A DNA stretch of 64,000 nt from Arcticibacter pallidicorallinus (GTDB lineage: Bacteria; Bacteroidota; Bacteroidia; Sphingobacteriales; Sphingobacteriaceae): NCBI RefSeq assembly GCF_003002875.1, contig NZ_PVTH01000015.1:1-64000 (forward strand), given 5' to 3'. Position 1 is the stretch's first letter; the number at the start of each line of letters is the position of its first letter. The position numbers and the translations under genes are program-made. Below are positions 27,881-37,547 of the stretch, piece by piece. A model generated the notes under the pieces. That model was not told where the DNA came from and did not search any database. It was given only the letters and a program-made list of their open reading frames with translations.

Positions 27881-29182
27881 TTATAACCTGGCATGAACCA
27901 GGGAGTCAGGTAAAAAAGATTTGATATCGTAAATAACAGCTCCTGTTTTACACAGTGCAGCTATATCAAGGTCTATAAACTCTTTGTGCGCTACAGCAAG
28001 CAGCACTGCATCATACCGCTTCGGAACGAAATTCCCATTTTGGCATATTACCCCATATTCTTGCTTTACCTGATTAGGGTCAGCCAACGGGTCGTATATA
28101 CACACCTTAATCGAATACTCCTCGAGGCGCCTGATGATGTCAATAACCTTTGTATTTCGCACATCCGGGCAATTTTCTTTAAACGTAAACCCAAGTATTA
28201 AAATCTCACTCTGAATTACATTTGTGCCCCTTGAAAGCATACTTTTTACCAACTGGTCAGCAACATATGCTCCCATACCGTCATTTACACGACGGCCGGC
28301 AAGAATGATTTCAGGATAGTAGCCAATCTCTTGTGCTTTCTGAGCAAGATAGTATGGGTCAACCCCAATGCAATGACCGCCAACCAAACCTGGTTTAAAA
28401 TTCAGGAAGTTCCACTTTGTGCCCGCTGCATTTAAGACTTCCTGGGTATCGATACCTAGCTTGTTGAATATCATAGCTAATTCATTGACAAAAGCTATAT
28501 TGATGTCTCGTTGAGAGTTCTCAATCACTTTAGCGGCTTCAGCCACCCTTATGGAAGACGCTCTGTATGTACCGGCAGTAATAACTGAGCTGTACAATTG
28601 ATCAATTGTTTCTAAGGACTCTGCTGTTGAGCCTGAAGTGATTTTACGTATCCTTGCGACAGTGTGTTCCTTATCACCTGGGTTAATTCGTTCTGGAGAA
28701 TAGCCAACAAAAAAGTGTTTGTTAAAGGTCAAACCTGATTGTTTCTCCAAAATTGGCACACATTCGTCCTCCGTTACTCCTGGATAAACCGTCGACTCAT
28801 AAACCACGATATCTCCATCTTTCAACAAACCGCCAACTAAAGTGCTAGCACGCAGAAGCGGAGTAAGATCAGGTCTTCTGTTTCGATCTACCGGAGTTGG
28901 CACTGTTACGATAAACATGTTGCAGCTTTCAAGATATTGCTTTTCTGTTGTGCAAAACAGTCCGGTAAGTGACGTACAGTCAAAGCTCAAAACGTCTTGC
29001 AGTCGATCTTCATCAATTTCCCGGGTGTGGTCGAATCCTGACTTTAACTGCGAAACTCTGTTACTGTTTATATCAAACCCGACTACCTTGTACCGCTTTG
29101 CAAACTCCACGGCAAGCGGCAAGCCAACATAGCCGAGACCGATAACTCCTATTTTTTTGTCTTTTACTACCTGAGAACTCAT
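27881..29182 (-). CDS. wbpO: UDP-N-acetylglucosamine 6-dehydrogenase (WbpO/TviB-like)
   Basis: The protein of about 433 residues has the NAD motif [54 protein letters not shown] and the catalytic Cys in [12 protein letters not shown]. The long matching blocks [18 protein letters not shown] and [10 protein letters not shown] are close to TviB/WbpO. These oxidise UDP-GlcNAc (or UDP-GalNAc) to the uronic acid with two NAD+. I chose ATG 29182; an in-frame ATG at 29269 would add 29 residues ahead of the Rossmann strand. With the WbpP-like epimerase it forms the GalNAcA module. Confidence 0.9.
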   Translation of the reverse strand: MSSQVVKDKKIGVIGLGYVGLPLAVEFAKRYKVVGFDINSNRVSQLKSGFDHTREIDEDRLQDVLSFDCTSLTGLFCTTEKQYLESCNMFIVTVPTPVDRNRRPDLTPLLRASTLVGGLLKDGDIVVYESTVYPGVTEDECVPILEKQSGLTFNKHFFVGYSPERINPGDKEHTVARIRKITSGSTAESLETIDQLYSSVITAGTYRASSIRVAEAAKVIENSQRDINIAFVNELAMIFNKLGIDTQEVLNAAGTKWNFLNFKPGLVGGHCIGVDPYYLAQKAQEIGYYPEIILAGRRVNDGMGAYVADQLVKSMLSRGTNVIQSEILILGFTFKENCPDVRNTKVIDIIRRLEEYSIKVCIYDPLADPNQVKQEYGVICQNGNFVPKRYDAVLLAVAHKEFIDLDIAALCKTGAVIYDIKSFLPDSLVHARL

Positions 29183-29379
29183 AATTACTGCTGAATAAAT
29201 TTTGATATAGCTTCGCTGTTCCCACTTACATGAGAGATTTTCATAAAGAATAAAAGCATTAAAATCCATGGCTCCGCCATTCCCACCTACATGGACATTG
29301 GCATTCTGTGCAATGATGACTTATATTAGTAACTCACTGCGATATCAGATGAATACTTGATTGGATCTAATTATAATGA

Positions 29380-31674
29380 CTAACTGGTTAGCTGTTTTTT
29401 TCTGGCATTGTCGGCAACATACTGGTACCTTCCATAACCATAGACATTACCATTCTCTCTTTTTGCGTCGTTAAACACTATCTGCAGATTCTTTAGCTTC
29501 TTGTTTTCAGCAATGTCACGGATAATTTCTAATTGGGATACATTGGTAAAATTATATCTCACCATATAAATGCTCGCATCGCTGTAAGGAGCGAGGCTAA
29601 ATGCATCCGCTACCTGCCCGACTGGTGAAGTGTCAAGAATCACATAGTCAAACCGGTTTCTAAGCTCTTGCAGTAGTCCAGCTATCTTATAGCTCATAAG
29701 TAATTCCGAAGGGTTCTCAGAGATGCTTCCACATCCAATTATGGACAAATAAGGCGATTCCGCTGATGGGATTATGATATGATCTAGCTCTACATCATCA
29801 GCGCTCAAATAATCACTCAACCCAACATTATTACCAGTAACACCCATGTATCGAAGCAAATCTGGTTTTCTGAAGTCAAACTCAAGAAGGACAACAGTTT
29901 TGTTGATGAATGCCATGGACATTGCAAGATTAATACTAAAAAATGTCTTCCCCTCTCCCTTCATACTCGAAGTTACCAATAGCACCTGCGAATAATTATC
30001 TGGATTCATGAAACTGAGATTCATCCGGATATAGCGAAAAAGTTCCGAAATGGTGGTTCTACTATCTTTCTTTAAGATTAATGACTCGTGTTTTTCTTTT
30101 CTACTTAACTCTCCCAGGATACGAATCCCATCGATTGACTTAACATCTGAAATATTCAATACTTTTGCATGAATAGCATATTTCAGATAAATAGCGCATG
30201 CGGGGAGTATGATGCCTATTAAAAAAGAGCATAAGTAAATTAATTGCGAATTGGGACTTTCAGGCGTTGAGTTATAAGCCGGCTTGTCAATGATTTGTGA
30301 GCTCGGTACAGTCGAAGACAATGATAGCGCTGTCTCCTCCCTCTTTTGTAACAGGTAATGAAATAAACCTTCTTTAACTGCTTGAGCCCGATTCCGTTCC
30401 AACAATCCCCGCTCTAAGACGGGCATTTTCTGGATCTCAGACGTATATCTCGCATTGTTTGATAACAAACTGCCTCTTTCCAGACGCAGGTTTTTCTTAA
30501 CGTTAGCGAGACTTTCTCTCATGCTTGCTTTTATTCCGACGAGCTGCTGATCTATTCCAGAAATCAAAGGATTTTCAAGCCGCACGCTTCTTAATAAGCG
30601 CTGCTTTTCCAGCTGTAATTCATTGTATTTACTCATTAAAGACATCAAAGTCGGATCCTGCACCGTCAAAGAACTTGGTACCAGGTTATTACTATTACCT
30701 TTTAACTGAAGATACTTTTCTATGGAACTAATCACACTAATCTGGACATCCGCAGCAGCCAGACGCCGGTTGTAATCGCCTGAGTTTTGCACACTGAACT
30801 GTGCGTCGGAGGTCAAATTAGTAACCATATTTTGCTGCTTATAGCTCTCTACATCCTGTGCGACATTACTTAAATCTTCAGATAAATACTTGAGGCGATT
30901 ATCGATAAAGCTGATAGTGCTTCTGGCTATGATGCCTTTATTATGTACGTTCTCCAGATTATATTTTTCGATCAATTTACTCATGATTTCAATACCTCTT
31001 TGAGGTACCGCATCCATCAGATTTAATATGATTGTATTAGCATCTTTGACAATAGGCATAATGACGAGCTTTCTCAAACTGTAGCTTTCAGCCATCGAAT
31101 GGAGATTGCGAAATTCAATATGTATCGGCTTGTCAAACTGCGAAAACCCTGGACCCTTAATAACCGTAATTGTGTATTCTTTCCTTTTTATAGGAGTGCC
31201 AAAGGCATACGTTTTATTGAAGAGGCTATCTTTCAAGATGAAGTGATTTGTATCCACAAATTCTAAAGAAATCCCCTTCTTTGAGTAGGCGGCATGGGTC
31301 AGTCTGCCGACTTTAATTTGAACCGGTAATGCATCTCCATAAAGTTCTTTGTTTTTCAAGAAACTCTTTGTGAAATATTTGGTCTCAAGAGACAAGTCTT
31401 GAAGCACCTTTATCAAAAGATCTTTGGAACGCAAAACCTCAATTTCATTCTGCACTGTGCTGAAACTGTGAAACATATCGAGATCGCTGAATGCTGATTC
31501 TTTGCCTTTCGCTTCGGCACCATTACTTGCCTTGATTAGCAGCGTACTGCTTATCTTGTACTGGGGTGTCGTTATCATAAGGTACAAATGTGCAACACCA
31601 AGACAAACTACAACACATATCAGGAATATGTACCAGTACTTTAAATATTTAAAAAGGTCTTTCAAAATCTCCAT
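29380..31674 (-). CDS. Wzc-like polysaccharide co-polymerase with tyrosine-kinase domain
   Basis: The 764-residue inner-membrane protein has the Wzz domain with a first membrane helix at 17-37, a long periplasmic coiled-coil part with a GNVR-like block (MPVLERGLLERNRAQ), and a second helix near 480-500. The cytoplasmic BY-kinase has Walker A SSMKGEGKTF, Walker A' LLEFDFRKP and Walker B VILDTSPVG. The C-terminus holds a small tyrosine cluster (VYGYGRYQYV), which would be the autophosphorylation site. It controls chain length and export together with Wza. No separate phosphatase gene lies nearby. Confidence 0.92.
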   Translation of the reverse strand: MEILKDLFKYLKYWYIFLICVVVCLGVAHLYLMITTPQYKISSTLLIKASNGAEAKGKESAFSDLDMFHSFSTVQNEIEVLRSKDLLIKVLQDLSLETKYFTKSFLKNKELYGDALPVQIKVGRLTHAAYSKKGISLEFVDTNHFILKDSLFNKTYAFGTPIKRKEYTITVIKGPGFSQFDKPIHIEFRNLHSMAESYSLRKLVIMPIVKDANTIILNLMDAVPQRGIEIMSKLIEKYNLENVHNKGIIARSTISFIDNRLKYLSEDLSNVAQDVESYKQQNMVTNLTSDAQFSVQNSGDYNRRLAAADVQISVISSIEKYLQLKGNSNNLVPSSLTVQDPTLMSLMSKYNELQLEKQRLLRSVRLENPLISGIDQQLVGIKASMRESLANVKKNLRLERGSLLSNNARYTSEIQKMPVLERGLLERNRAQAVKEGLFHYLLQKREETALSLSSTVPSSQIIDKPAYNSTPESPNSQLIYLCSFLIGIILPACAIYLKYAIHAKVLNISDVKSIDGIRILGELSRKEKHESLILKKDSRTTISELFRYIRMNLSFMNPDNYSQVLLVTSSMKGEGKTFFSINLAMSMAFINKTVVLLEFDFRKPDLLRYMGVTGNNVGLSDYLSADDVELDHIIIPSAESPYLSIIGCGSISENPSELLMSYKIAGLLQELRNRFDYVILDTSPVGQVADAFSLAPYSDASIYMVRYNFTNVSQLEIIRDIAENKKLKNLQIVFNDAKRENGNVYGYGRYQYVADNARKKQLTS

Positions 31675-31717
31675 CGTCTAATCCAGTTAGAATAGTTTCA
31701 GAATAGGGTTACGAGCG

Positions 31718-32488
31718 CTAATTGTTGTATAAAAAAGCAGTTAACAACACGGTAAGTGCTGATATCGCCGACACCCAAACCGGCATTAAGCGGTTACTGT
31801 TACTATATATTTTTTGTTTTGTTTTTTCTGCCTCGACGTATATCACGTCGTTCTGCTTTAAGTAGAAATACGGTGAGTTTAGGATGCTTTTTTTATTAAG
31901 ATTTAAGCGTACCATATTTCTGACGCCGTTAGCCTCTCTGATAACTAAAACATTTTCCCGCTTGCCATATGGAGTCATATCTCCGGCTCTTCCCAGAGCC
32001 TCCAGAAGGTTGATCCGTTCGTCGGTAATTAAAAACGTCTCCGGCCTGTTGACTTCTCCGATAACGGTTATCCGAAAATTCAAAAATTTGATATTAACGA
32101 CCGGATCCTTAACGTATTTATTTATTTCCTTTGTCAGATTTTTCTGTGCCTCTTCCAGATTTAGTCCAGCCAGCTTGATAAAGCCCACCACCGGAAAGTT
32201 GATCATGCCATTCTGATCTACTTTATAACCATCTTTATCAAGATAACTATTGCTCGTCCCTTGCCGCGCAGAATTGGAGATAAATAAGACATTCGATTCA
32301 GCACTAAGCGTATTTACCGAGATATCGAGAATATCATTTTGCTGAATAATCGGATTAACATTGCTGATCACCTTGGTAACGATCTCAGAGCTATCTGACA
32401 AATCGCTAAAGTAGATGAGGTTTCGCTTCGCTCCGCATGAACTTAATAAGGCTAGAAAAAGAAAAGTAAAAATGTATAGATATCTCAT
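31718..32488 (-). CDS. Wza-like outer-membrane polysaccharide export lipoprotein
   Basis: The 256-residue protein has a lipoprotein signal with lipobox ALLSSC at about residue 18. The Poly_export domain (DILDISVNTLSAES...VDQNGMINFPVVG) follows, then an SLBB-type domain (ITVIGEVNRPETF). A C-terminal hydrophobic helix (MPVWVSAISALTVLLTAFL) could be the membrane-spanning end, as in Wza. It forms the export channel paired with the Wzc-like protein 43 bases downstream. A good promoter sits just upstream, so this is probably the first gene of the main EPS transcript. Confidence 0.92.
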   Translation of the reverse strand: MRYLYIFTFLFLALLSSCGAKRNLIYFSDLSDSSEIVTKVISNVNPIIQQNDILDISVNTLSAESNVLFISNSARQGTSNSYLDKDGYKVDQNGMINFPVVGFIKLAGLNLEEAQKNLTKEINKYVKDPVVNIKFLNFRITVIGEVNRPETFLITDERINLLEALGRAGDMTPYGKRENVLVIREANGVRNMVRLNLNKKSILNSPYFYLKQNDVIYVEAEKTKQKIYSNSNRLMPVWVSAISALTVLLTAFLYNN

Positions 32489-32516
32489 ATGCTAATCCTC
32501 AAACACTGACTATTAT

Positions 32517-32549
32517 CAAAGTTATATACTAAAAAAACTAAAAATTCAA
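32517..32549 (-). promoter_or_regulatory. Promoter of the main EPS operon (upstream of wza-like gene)
   Basis: Read on the minus strand, TTG (32549-32547), a 22-base spacer and TAACTTTG (32524-32517) fit the Bacteroidota -33/-7 consensus. Transcription would start near 32510, about 20 bases before the ATG at 32488. The remaining intergenic sequence up to 32761 is strongly AT-rich and carries no other recognisable signal. Confidence 0.5.
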
Positions 32550-32761
32550 GGAAACAAGACTTGTATAGTGACATGTAAAAATCTTCAGCCATTTTCTCAT
32601 AATGAGACAGTTAAGTTCACCATTAGTCATACTTGTAAAAATTTTATACACACTAAAAAATTAAACTTAAACGACAAAAACGGCTACTTAACTTCATGTA
32701 CGATTAAATCAACGCGCACTTATTACTCACTTTGTGCATCAGGCAAACCTTAAAGAGGTTC

Positions 32762-33418
32762 CTAATGCAAATACTCATTTTTTATCCGCTGGGATGATAC
32801 CGCTCTCTTAACAGTACTACTGTTCGTGTAAACGTCATAGTCATTCGTATCACTGCCGATATTGGCTCCAACACCGATAATATTCGCCTTTCCGATCTTT
32901 AAATTTTGGTTTACTGTTGAATTTAATCCTAAAAAAGAATTATCCCCTATATGGGCGTCTCCTGCCAGAACACATCCAGAAAGTATAACGTTATTGCCCA
33001 CACTACAATGATGACCGACACGAGCCGCAAAAAGAAAAGAATTAAATCCGACACTCACAAATGGCTGTATCACAGTACCCTCACCAATAAAGACATTGTC
33101 TCCAAAGGACAGATCACTCCAGAATATCGCTTTTGATGATATGTAAGTAATGCAGGAATAACCATTATCCTTCACCTTATTGTATATTACTTCCCTTACA
33201 GAATTGTTGCCAACTGCAATAAAGATCTTATAGTCATCAGGGGAATATGTGGAAGGTAATAGTTCAAAAGTTATAATTGGCAAGTCATGAACAGTTCCAC
33301 TTTCAGGCATAAATGCCTCTTCTATGCAAAAGGCAACAACCTCGTAAGGTGAGTCATTTGTTAAAACAAAATGGACATAGTCGGCCAATTTTCCGACGCC
33401 AAATATAATTACTTTCAT
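32762..33418 (-). CDS. PglD/NeuD-like sugar O/N-acetyltransferase
   Basis: The 218-residue protein has the two-part PglD/NeuD build. An N-terminal Rossmann-like domain (MKVIIFGVGKLADYVHFVL) precedes a left-handed beta-helix of hexapeptide repeats (GDNVFIGEGTVIQPFVSVG, GHHCSVGNNVILSG, GDNSFLGLNSTVNQN). The conserved catalytic His is in VGHHCSVG. PglD acetylates the 4-amino group of UDP-4-amino-sugars to give UDP-diNAcBac. With a CapD/PglF-like dehydratase and a PglE-like aminotransferase in the locus, that function is likely. It is separated from the wza-like gene by 273 bases and may be transcribed on its own. Confidence 0.85.
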   Translation of the reverse strand: MKVIIFGVGKLADYVHFVLTNDSPYEVVAFCIEEAFMPESGTVHDLPIITFELLPSTYSPDDYKIFIAVGNNSVREVIYNKVKDNGYSCITYISSKAIFWSDLSFGDNVFIGEGTVIQPFVSVGFNSFLFAARVGHHCSVGNNVILSGCVLAGDAHIGDNSFLGLNSTVNQNLKIGKANIIGVGANIGSDTNDYDVYTNSSTVKRAVSSQRIKNEYLH

Positions 33419-33738
33419 AAAGGCTGAGTTACTCTTTAGTATTTATTCCCTGCTTGATTAGAGCACTAAGATAAATACTTCATACAGTAACAGAACGGCC
33501 TGATATTGATTGCGCTACAATTGACCACTTCCGTGAATTGCCTACTCAGATTAGTGGTCTTGCTTCTCCCAATTTCACTTATGAATTACATGTTTTTACA
33601 GACAGGAATTAAAATGTGACGGGGAAATTAGACGTACAATTTGTTGAATGATATCCGGTAAAATAGGAATTAGGAAAAGCTTATGACTTATCCAGTAAGC
33701 TAGCCTCACTTCAGAGTTTCTTATCAGACAAAGATTTG
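33419..33738. other. Intergenic region between the EPS locus and the sugar-acid operon
   Basis: About 320 bases without a convincing reading frame. A short GACAAAGATTTGTC palindrome lies just past the symporter stop (33728-33741 region). No TAnnTTTG box was found on the minus strand for the PglD-like gene. I see no RNA gene. Confidence 0.4.
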
Positions 33739-35313
33739 TCAGTTTCCCTCCTTCTCCAACCGTCGCTCTTCCCTCCTGTTTTCCAACCAGCCGCTATACA
33801 AGAGCCGTTTGTCAATATTCGGCTTCGGGAAGAAATAACTCGCCAGATACCCAACAACGATCACGATAAGATGACTATAAACACCCAACATCAACGTATT
33901 ATGAGTAAAATTAAAAGCGCCAAGGTCTAATAATATGGCTTTGTCATCGCCAAGACCCACGGCCGTTGATGTCAGCACAGCATAAGCCGTAAATACAATG
34001 CAAACGATGATCGCTATCGAAATTCCCTGTTTGTTGGTACGCGTAGTGAACAACCCAAGAAGAAAAATACCTACAATACCGCCTGAAAAGATGGCGTAAA
34101 GCGTAAACACGATCCCTAAAACTCCTTCATGTCCGGCGTTTACATACAGCATGGCGATCCCCATTGCTAGTAATCCGGAAAGCACAACCGTGATCTTCGA
34201 AGCTTTGAGATATTGCCTGTCTGTCTTCCCAGGTGCTATCTTCTTGTAATAATCTTCAACACATACTGCCGCAAGTGAATTAAGATCAGCACTGAGACTA
34301 CAAATGGCTGCTGATATCATGGCAGAAAGAATCAATCCAACGACGCCGACGGGTAACTGGGTCATTATAAAATAAGGAAAAACTGCATCTGCTCGAATAC
34401 CATCCGGCACCGGTTGCTGTCTGTAAAACACAAATAGCGCTGTACCAATCAGCATGAATATTGTCCATATCGGCACGGTCAGCATAATACCTAGCATAGA
34501 CGCTTTGATAGCTTCCTTATCGGTTTTAGCTGTTAGATAGCGTTGCACAACGGTTTGATCCGTTCCGTACTTCTGGATGGCGTAAAAGGCTCCATTTATC
34601 GCCATTACAAGAAACGTCAACTTGGTAAGATCCCATTCGTAAGGCCCAAAACCAGTTCTGCCGTGCTCAGAAGCAACTCTCCAGATCTCCATAGGGCCTC
34701 CTTCTACAGAATATAACAACACGCCCATACAGATAATGCCACTAATGAAGAGCATGAATCCCTGAAATACATCCAACCAGATAACCGCTTCTATCCCGCC
34801 CAGTAGATTTACTAAAATGATCAGCGCTCCGACGATAAAAATGATGGTAAAGGTATTAGCATCAATCATTCGGTTTAAAGCAATGGCAAGCAGAAAAAAT
34901 ACCGTACCCATTCCCGAAAACTGCCTTAGCACAAAGGCTACGGAACTATAATACCTGGCAAAACTTCCAAAGCGCTGCTCAAAGTATTCGTAGGTGCTCA
35001 GATTAATTACTTTTCGGTACAAGGGTACAATAAACCATATTACACCCACCAAAACAATCGGCACCATCAGTCCCTGAACCAATAATATCCAGTTAGACGA
35101 ATAGCCGGTACCTGGATAAGCCAGAAAGGTCACACTGCTAATGAGCGTCGCTAAGAGAGAGATACCCAACGCCCACGATGGAACTCTTCCTTTAGCTAAA
35201 AAGTAATTATCCGTCGTGCGCTGTTTTTTAGAAAATCTCAAACCGAAACAAAGTGTTCCTATCAGGAATACAGCGATAATTGCGTAGTCTATCGGATGCA
35301 TTGTCGAGTTCAT
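33739..35313 (-). CDS. Sodium:solute symporter (SSS family)
   Basis: The 524-residue polytopic protein has about 13 membrane segments and SSS-family blocks: TTDNYFLAKGRVPSWALGIS near residue 35, GGIEAVIWLDVFQGFML, YGTDQTVVQRYLTAKT and ICSLSADLNSLAAV. It is the last gene of the LacI-controlled operon, 40 bases after the acid-sugar kinase gene. It probably imports the sugar acid that the operon degrades, driven by sodium. The exact substrate cannot be read from the sequence. Confidence 0.9.
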   Translation of the reverse strand: MNSTMHPIDYAIIAVFLIGTLCFGLRFSKKQRTTDNYFLAKGRVPSWALGISLLATLISSVTFLAYPGTGYSSNWILLVQGLMVPIVLVGVIWFIVPLYRKVINLSTYEYFEQRFGSFARYYSSVAFVLRQFSGMGTVFFLLAIALNRMIDANTFTIIFIVGALIILVNLLGGIEAVIWLDVFQGFMLFISGIICMGVLLYSVEGGPMEIWRVASEHGRTGFGPYEWDLTKLTFLVMAINGAFYAIQKYGTDQTVVQRYLTAKTDKEAIKASMLGIMLTVPIWTIFMLIGTALFVFYRQQPVPDGIRADAVFPYFIMTQLPVGVVGLILSAMISAAICSLSADLNSLAAVCVEDYYKKIAPGKTDRQYLKASKITVVLSGLLAMGIAMLYVNAGHEGVLGIVFTLYAIFSGGIVGIFLLGLFTTRTNKQGISIAIIVCIVFTAYAVLTSTAVGLGDDKAILLDLGAFNFTHNTLMLGVYSHLIVIVVGYLASYFFPKPNIDKRLLYSGWLENRREERRLEKEGN

Positions 35314-35353
35314 AACAAGTTAAAATTGGTTGTTGGAATGTTAGGTTTACTTA

Positions 35354-36505
35354 TTAGTACTGCCAGATAGACGATGGCCATACGTAGCTGCCAGGTTTTA
35401 GCGTGAGATGAGTACCCTCTTTCTCTTTTATTTTCATCCGTATCACGCCCGGTGACAATTCCTGAACCGGGTGAAATTTATTGTAGTTCAACTTATTCAT
35501 GATGACAGAGGCAGTTTCCCCGCCCTCTATGACCAGTTCATGGACGTTAAGGCGCTGCATAATATTGCTTACAACTTCGGCGATTATCTCTGATATAGAC
35601 CTATCCAATTTGACAGCATCAGCAGAATTGATTTGGTCTACTGCAATTATAACTGCGTCATTATTCTCTAAAAAACGAGCGGCCGTCTCTTGCCAGTGGA
35701 CCATGAGTTTAGCTCTGTCAACATCGTCACAAAAAAGCTCAGCTGGCATATAAGCGACCTTTTTCCCCGAGTCGAAAGCGTTGGCAACCATACTGCGACT
35801 TCCCTGAAATGCGCTTCCGCAGACATATAAGATTCGCTTCCCTAAGATCAGTGGTTGTTTCTCAATGTCACCCTTAGAACCTAGATGCTTCAGTAGTGCA
35901 TGGAAGAAGCTTGATCCTCCGGCCAGCACTGTCTCATCATCCAGTCTCTCTGCCCAATGCCCAAGATCACCTTCATTAGAGGCATTTCCAATAAGAAGTG
36001 ACTTATGCATGAACGGGTCTCCCAGCGAAACGACATCAACATCCGATTGTCCGGTTCCAACAAGATCGACAACGTTGGAAGATTTAACGCGCTCACGTGA
36101 ATTAGTCGAAAACCTCGAACGGTGCAACGGAGCCCCTTCAAAGAAATATACCCCATCTTGTATCACTCGCTTCAATGACGGGTTCGCCGGAATGAGCAAT
36201 GCTCTCTTCTTTCCCGAAACAGCAATTTGCTCAAGCAGCTCCTCTCTTACATTCCCTCTCAGAACAGAATCGATCTTTTTATAGATCAACTGAGGCTGCA
36301 GTTGCATCAGCTCAGATGTGATCTGTCTGATGATTGCCCTCGCCTCCTCCGGAGTCTTGGAACGGGTATTCGTGGCAATAATCAGCACGTCTGCCTCTGG
36401 TTCCGGTGCAACCACCGTATTTATAACTACTTTCCATCCAAGCCTGACAGCAATCCCCCCTATTTCGGCAGCACCGGTAAAATCATCTGCAATAACCGCT
36501 ATCAT
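35354..36505 (-). CDS. Four-carbon acid sugar kinase (DUF1537 family)
   Basis: The 383-residue protein begins with the family motif MIAVIADDFTGAAEIGG, the substrate-binding DDFTGA of DUF1537 kinases. Near residue 120 it has KRALLIPANPSLKRVIQDG, and in the C-terminal nucleotide domain VIEGGETASVIMNKL. Members phosphorylate D-threonate, D-erythronate or L-threonate at O4 with ATP. The next upstream gene is of the PdxA2 type, the known partner that oxidises the 4-phosphate to DHAP and CO2. The stereochemistry of the substrate is not predictable from motifs. Confidence 0.9.
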   Translation of the reverse strand: MIAVIADDFTGAAEIGGIAVRLGWKVVINTVVAPEPEADVLIIATNTRSKTPEEARAIIRQITSELMQLQPQLIYKKIDSVLRGNVREELLEQIAVSGKKRALLIPANPSLKRVIQDGVYFFEGAPLHRSRFSTNSRERVKSSNVVDLVGTGQSDVDVVSLGDPFMHKSLLIGNASNEGDLGHWAERLDDETVLAGGSSFFHALLKHLGSKGDIEKQPLILGKRILYVCGSAFQGSRSMVANAFDSGKKVAYMPAELFCDDVDRAKLMVHWQETAARFLENNDAVIIAVDQINSADAVKLDRSISEIIAEVVSNIMQRLNVHELVIEGGETASVIMNKLNYNKFHPVQELSPGVIRMKIKEKEGTHLTLKPGSYVWPSSIWQY

Positions 36506-36508
36506 CCT

Positions 36509-37543
36509 CTATCGATTGTTTACTCCTACCATGTTAATTGCGTAATCTATCGCCAGATTCATAGCGTCAGGACTTGCGATCCCTTTTCCGGCAATTTCCA
36601 TTGCGGTCCCGTGATCGACTGAAGTTCTTATAATAGGAAGACCTAAAGTGATGTTTACGCCTCTTACGCTCTTCATTTGCCTGGCCGATTTGTCCCAATT
36701 AAAACCAACAACTTTAAACGGAATATGCCCCTGGTCATGATACATAGCCACCACGCCATCGTACACGCCGCCAATAGCCTTTGGAAATAAGGTATCTGCT
36801 GGCACTGGACCTTCCACCTGATATCCGCGTTTCCTGGCCTCCTCGATAGCCGGCATAATTTCATGCTCTTCCTCATCGCCGAACAACCCGCCATCACTGG
36901 CATGTGGGTTTAAGCCAGCAACACCTATCTTAGGTTCAGCGATACCCAATTGCCGACAAGCTTTGACAATCAGATCGATCGTATCGAGAATTCTGTCCTT
37001 TTTCACAAGGTCGCAGGCCTGTCTCAGCGAAACATGCGTCGATACATGGATAACCCTTAAGTCATCCTCCACGAGGAGCATTCCATATTTCTTGGTATTC
37101 GTATAGTGCGCATAGATCTCAGTATGGCCGGAAAAAAAATGCCCTGCCAAATGTATGGACTCCTTATTGATAGGTCCTGTAACCGTCGCATCTATCTCTT
37201 TGTCCATAGCCAGTTCAATAACTTTTACAACCGACTTAAACGCGGCATCTCCTGCCGCTATAGAGTTTTGGCCCGTTACAATCTCAGCGCAGTCATATTT
37301 CAGATCGTATACATCAATCGTGCCGAATTCAAACTTTGCATCGGCTACAGCGTCAACTGGATTAACCTTTAAATCAAGCTTATAATGTTCTATAGTTTTT
37401 CGGCATATCTCCGCGTCTCCTACCAGCAGCGGATTGCAGCGTTCATATATCGAGGGTGAAGCCAGAGCTTTCACAGCCACTTCCGGACCGATACTTGCAG
37501 GATCACCCATGGTAATTCCTAAAACAGGTTTTTTAATAGTCAT
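36509..37543 (-). CDS. pdxA2: PdxA2-type 4-phospho-threonate/erythronate dehydrogenase
   Basis: The 344-residue NAD-dependent dehydrogenase shows PdxA-family blocks: LGITMGDPASIGPEVAVKAL, SGHTEIYAHYT, HVSTHVSLRQACD, GLNPHASDGGLFGDEE and the metal-binding YHDQGHIPFK. Genuine PdxA acts in vitamin B6 synthesis. Pairing with a DUF1537 kinase three bases away is the hallmark of PdxA2, which converts D-threonate or D-erythronate 4-phosphate to dihydroxyacetone phosphate and CO2. The symbol rests on this context. Confidence 0.85.
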   Translation of the reverse strand: MTIKKPVLGITMGDPASIGPEVAVKALASPSIYERCNPLLVGDAEICRKTIEHYKLDLKVNPVDAVADAKFEFGTIDVYDLKYDCAEIVTGQNSIAAGDAAFKSVVKVIELAMDKEIDATVTGPINKESIHLAGHFFSGHTEIYAHYTNTKKYGMLLVEDDLRVIHVSTHVSLRQACDLVKKDRILDTIDLIVKACRQLGIAEPKIGVAGLNPHASDGGLFGDEEEHEIMPAIEEARKRGYQVEGPVPADTLFPKAIGGVYDGVVAMYHDQGHIPFKVVGFNWDKSARQMKSVRGVNITLGLPIIRTSVDHGTAMEIAGKGIASPDAMNLAIDYAINMVGVNNR

Positions 37544-37547
37544 CGCG

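Noticed and set aside
36673-36903. Minus-strand frame overlapping the pdxA2-type gene
   Set aside because: Same-strand alternate frame inside a conserved metal-binding region; a shadow.
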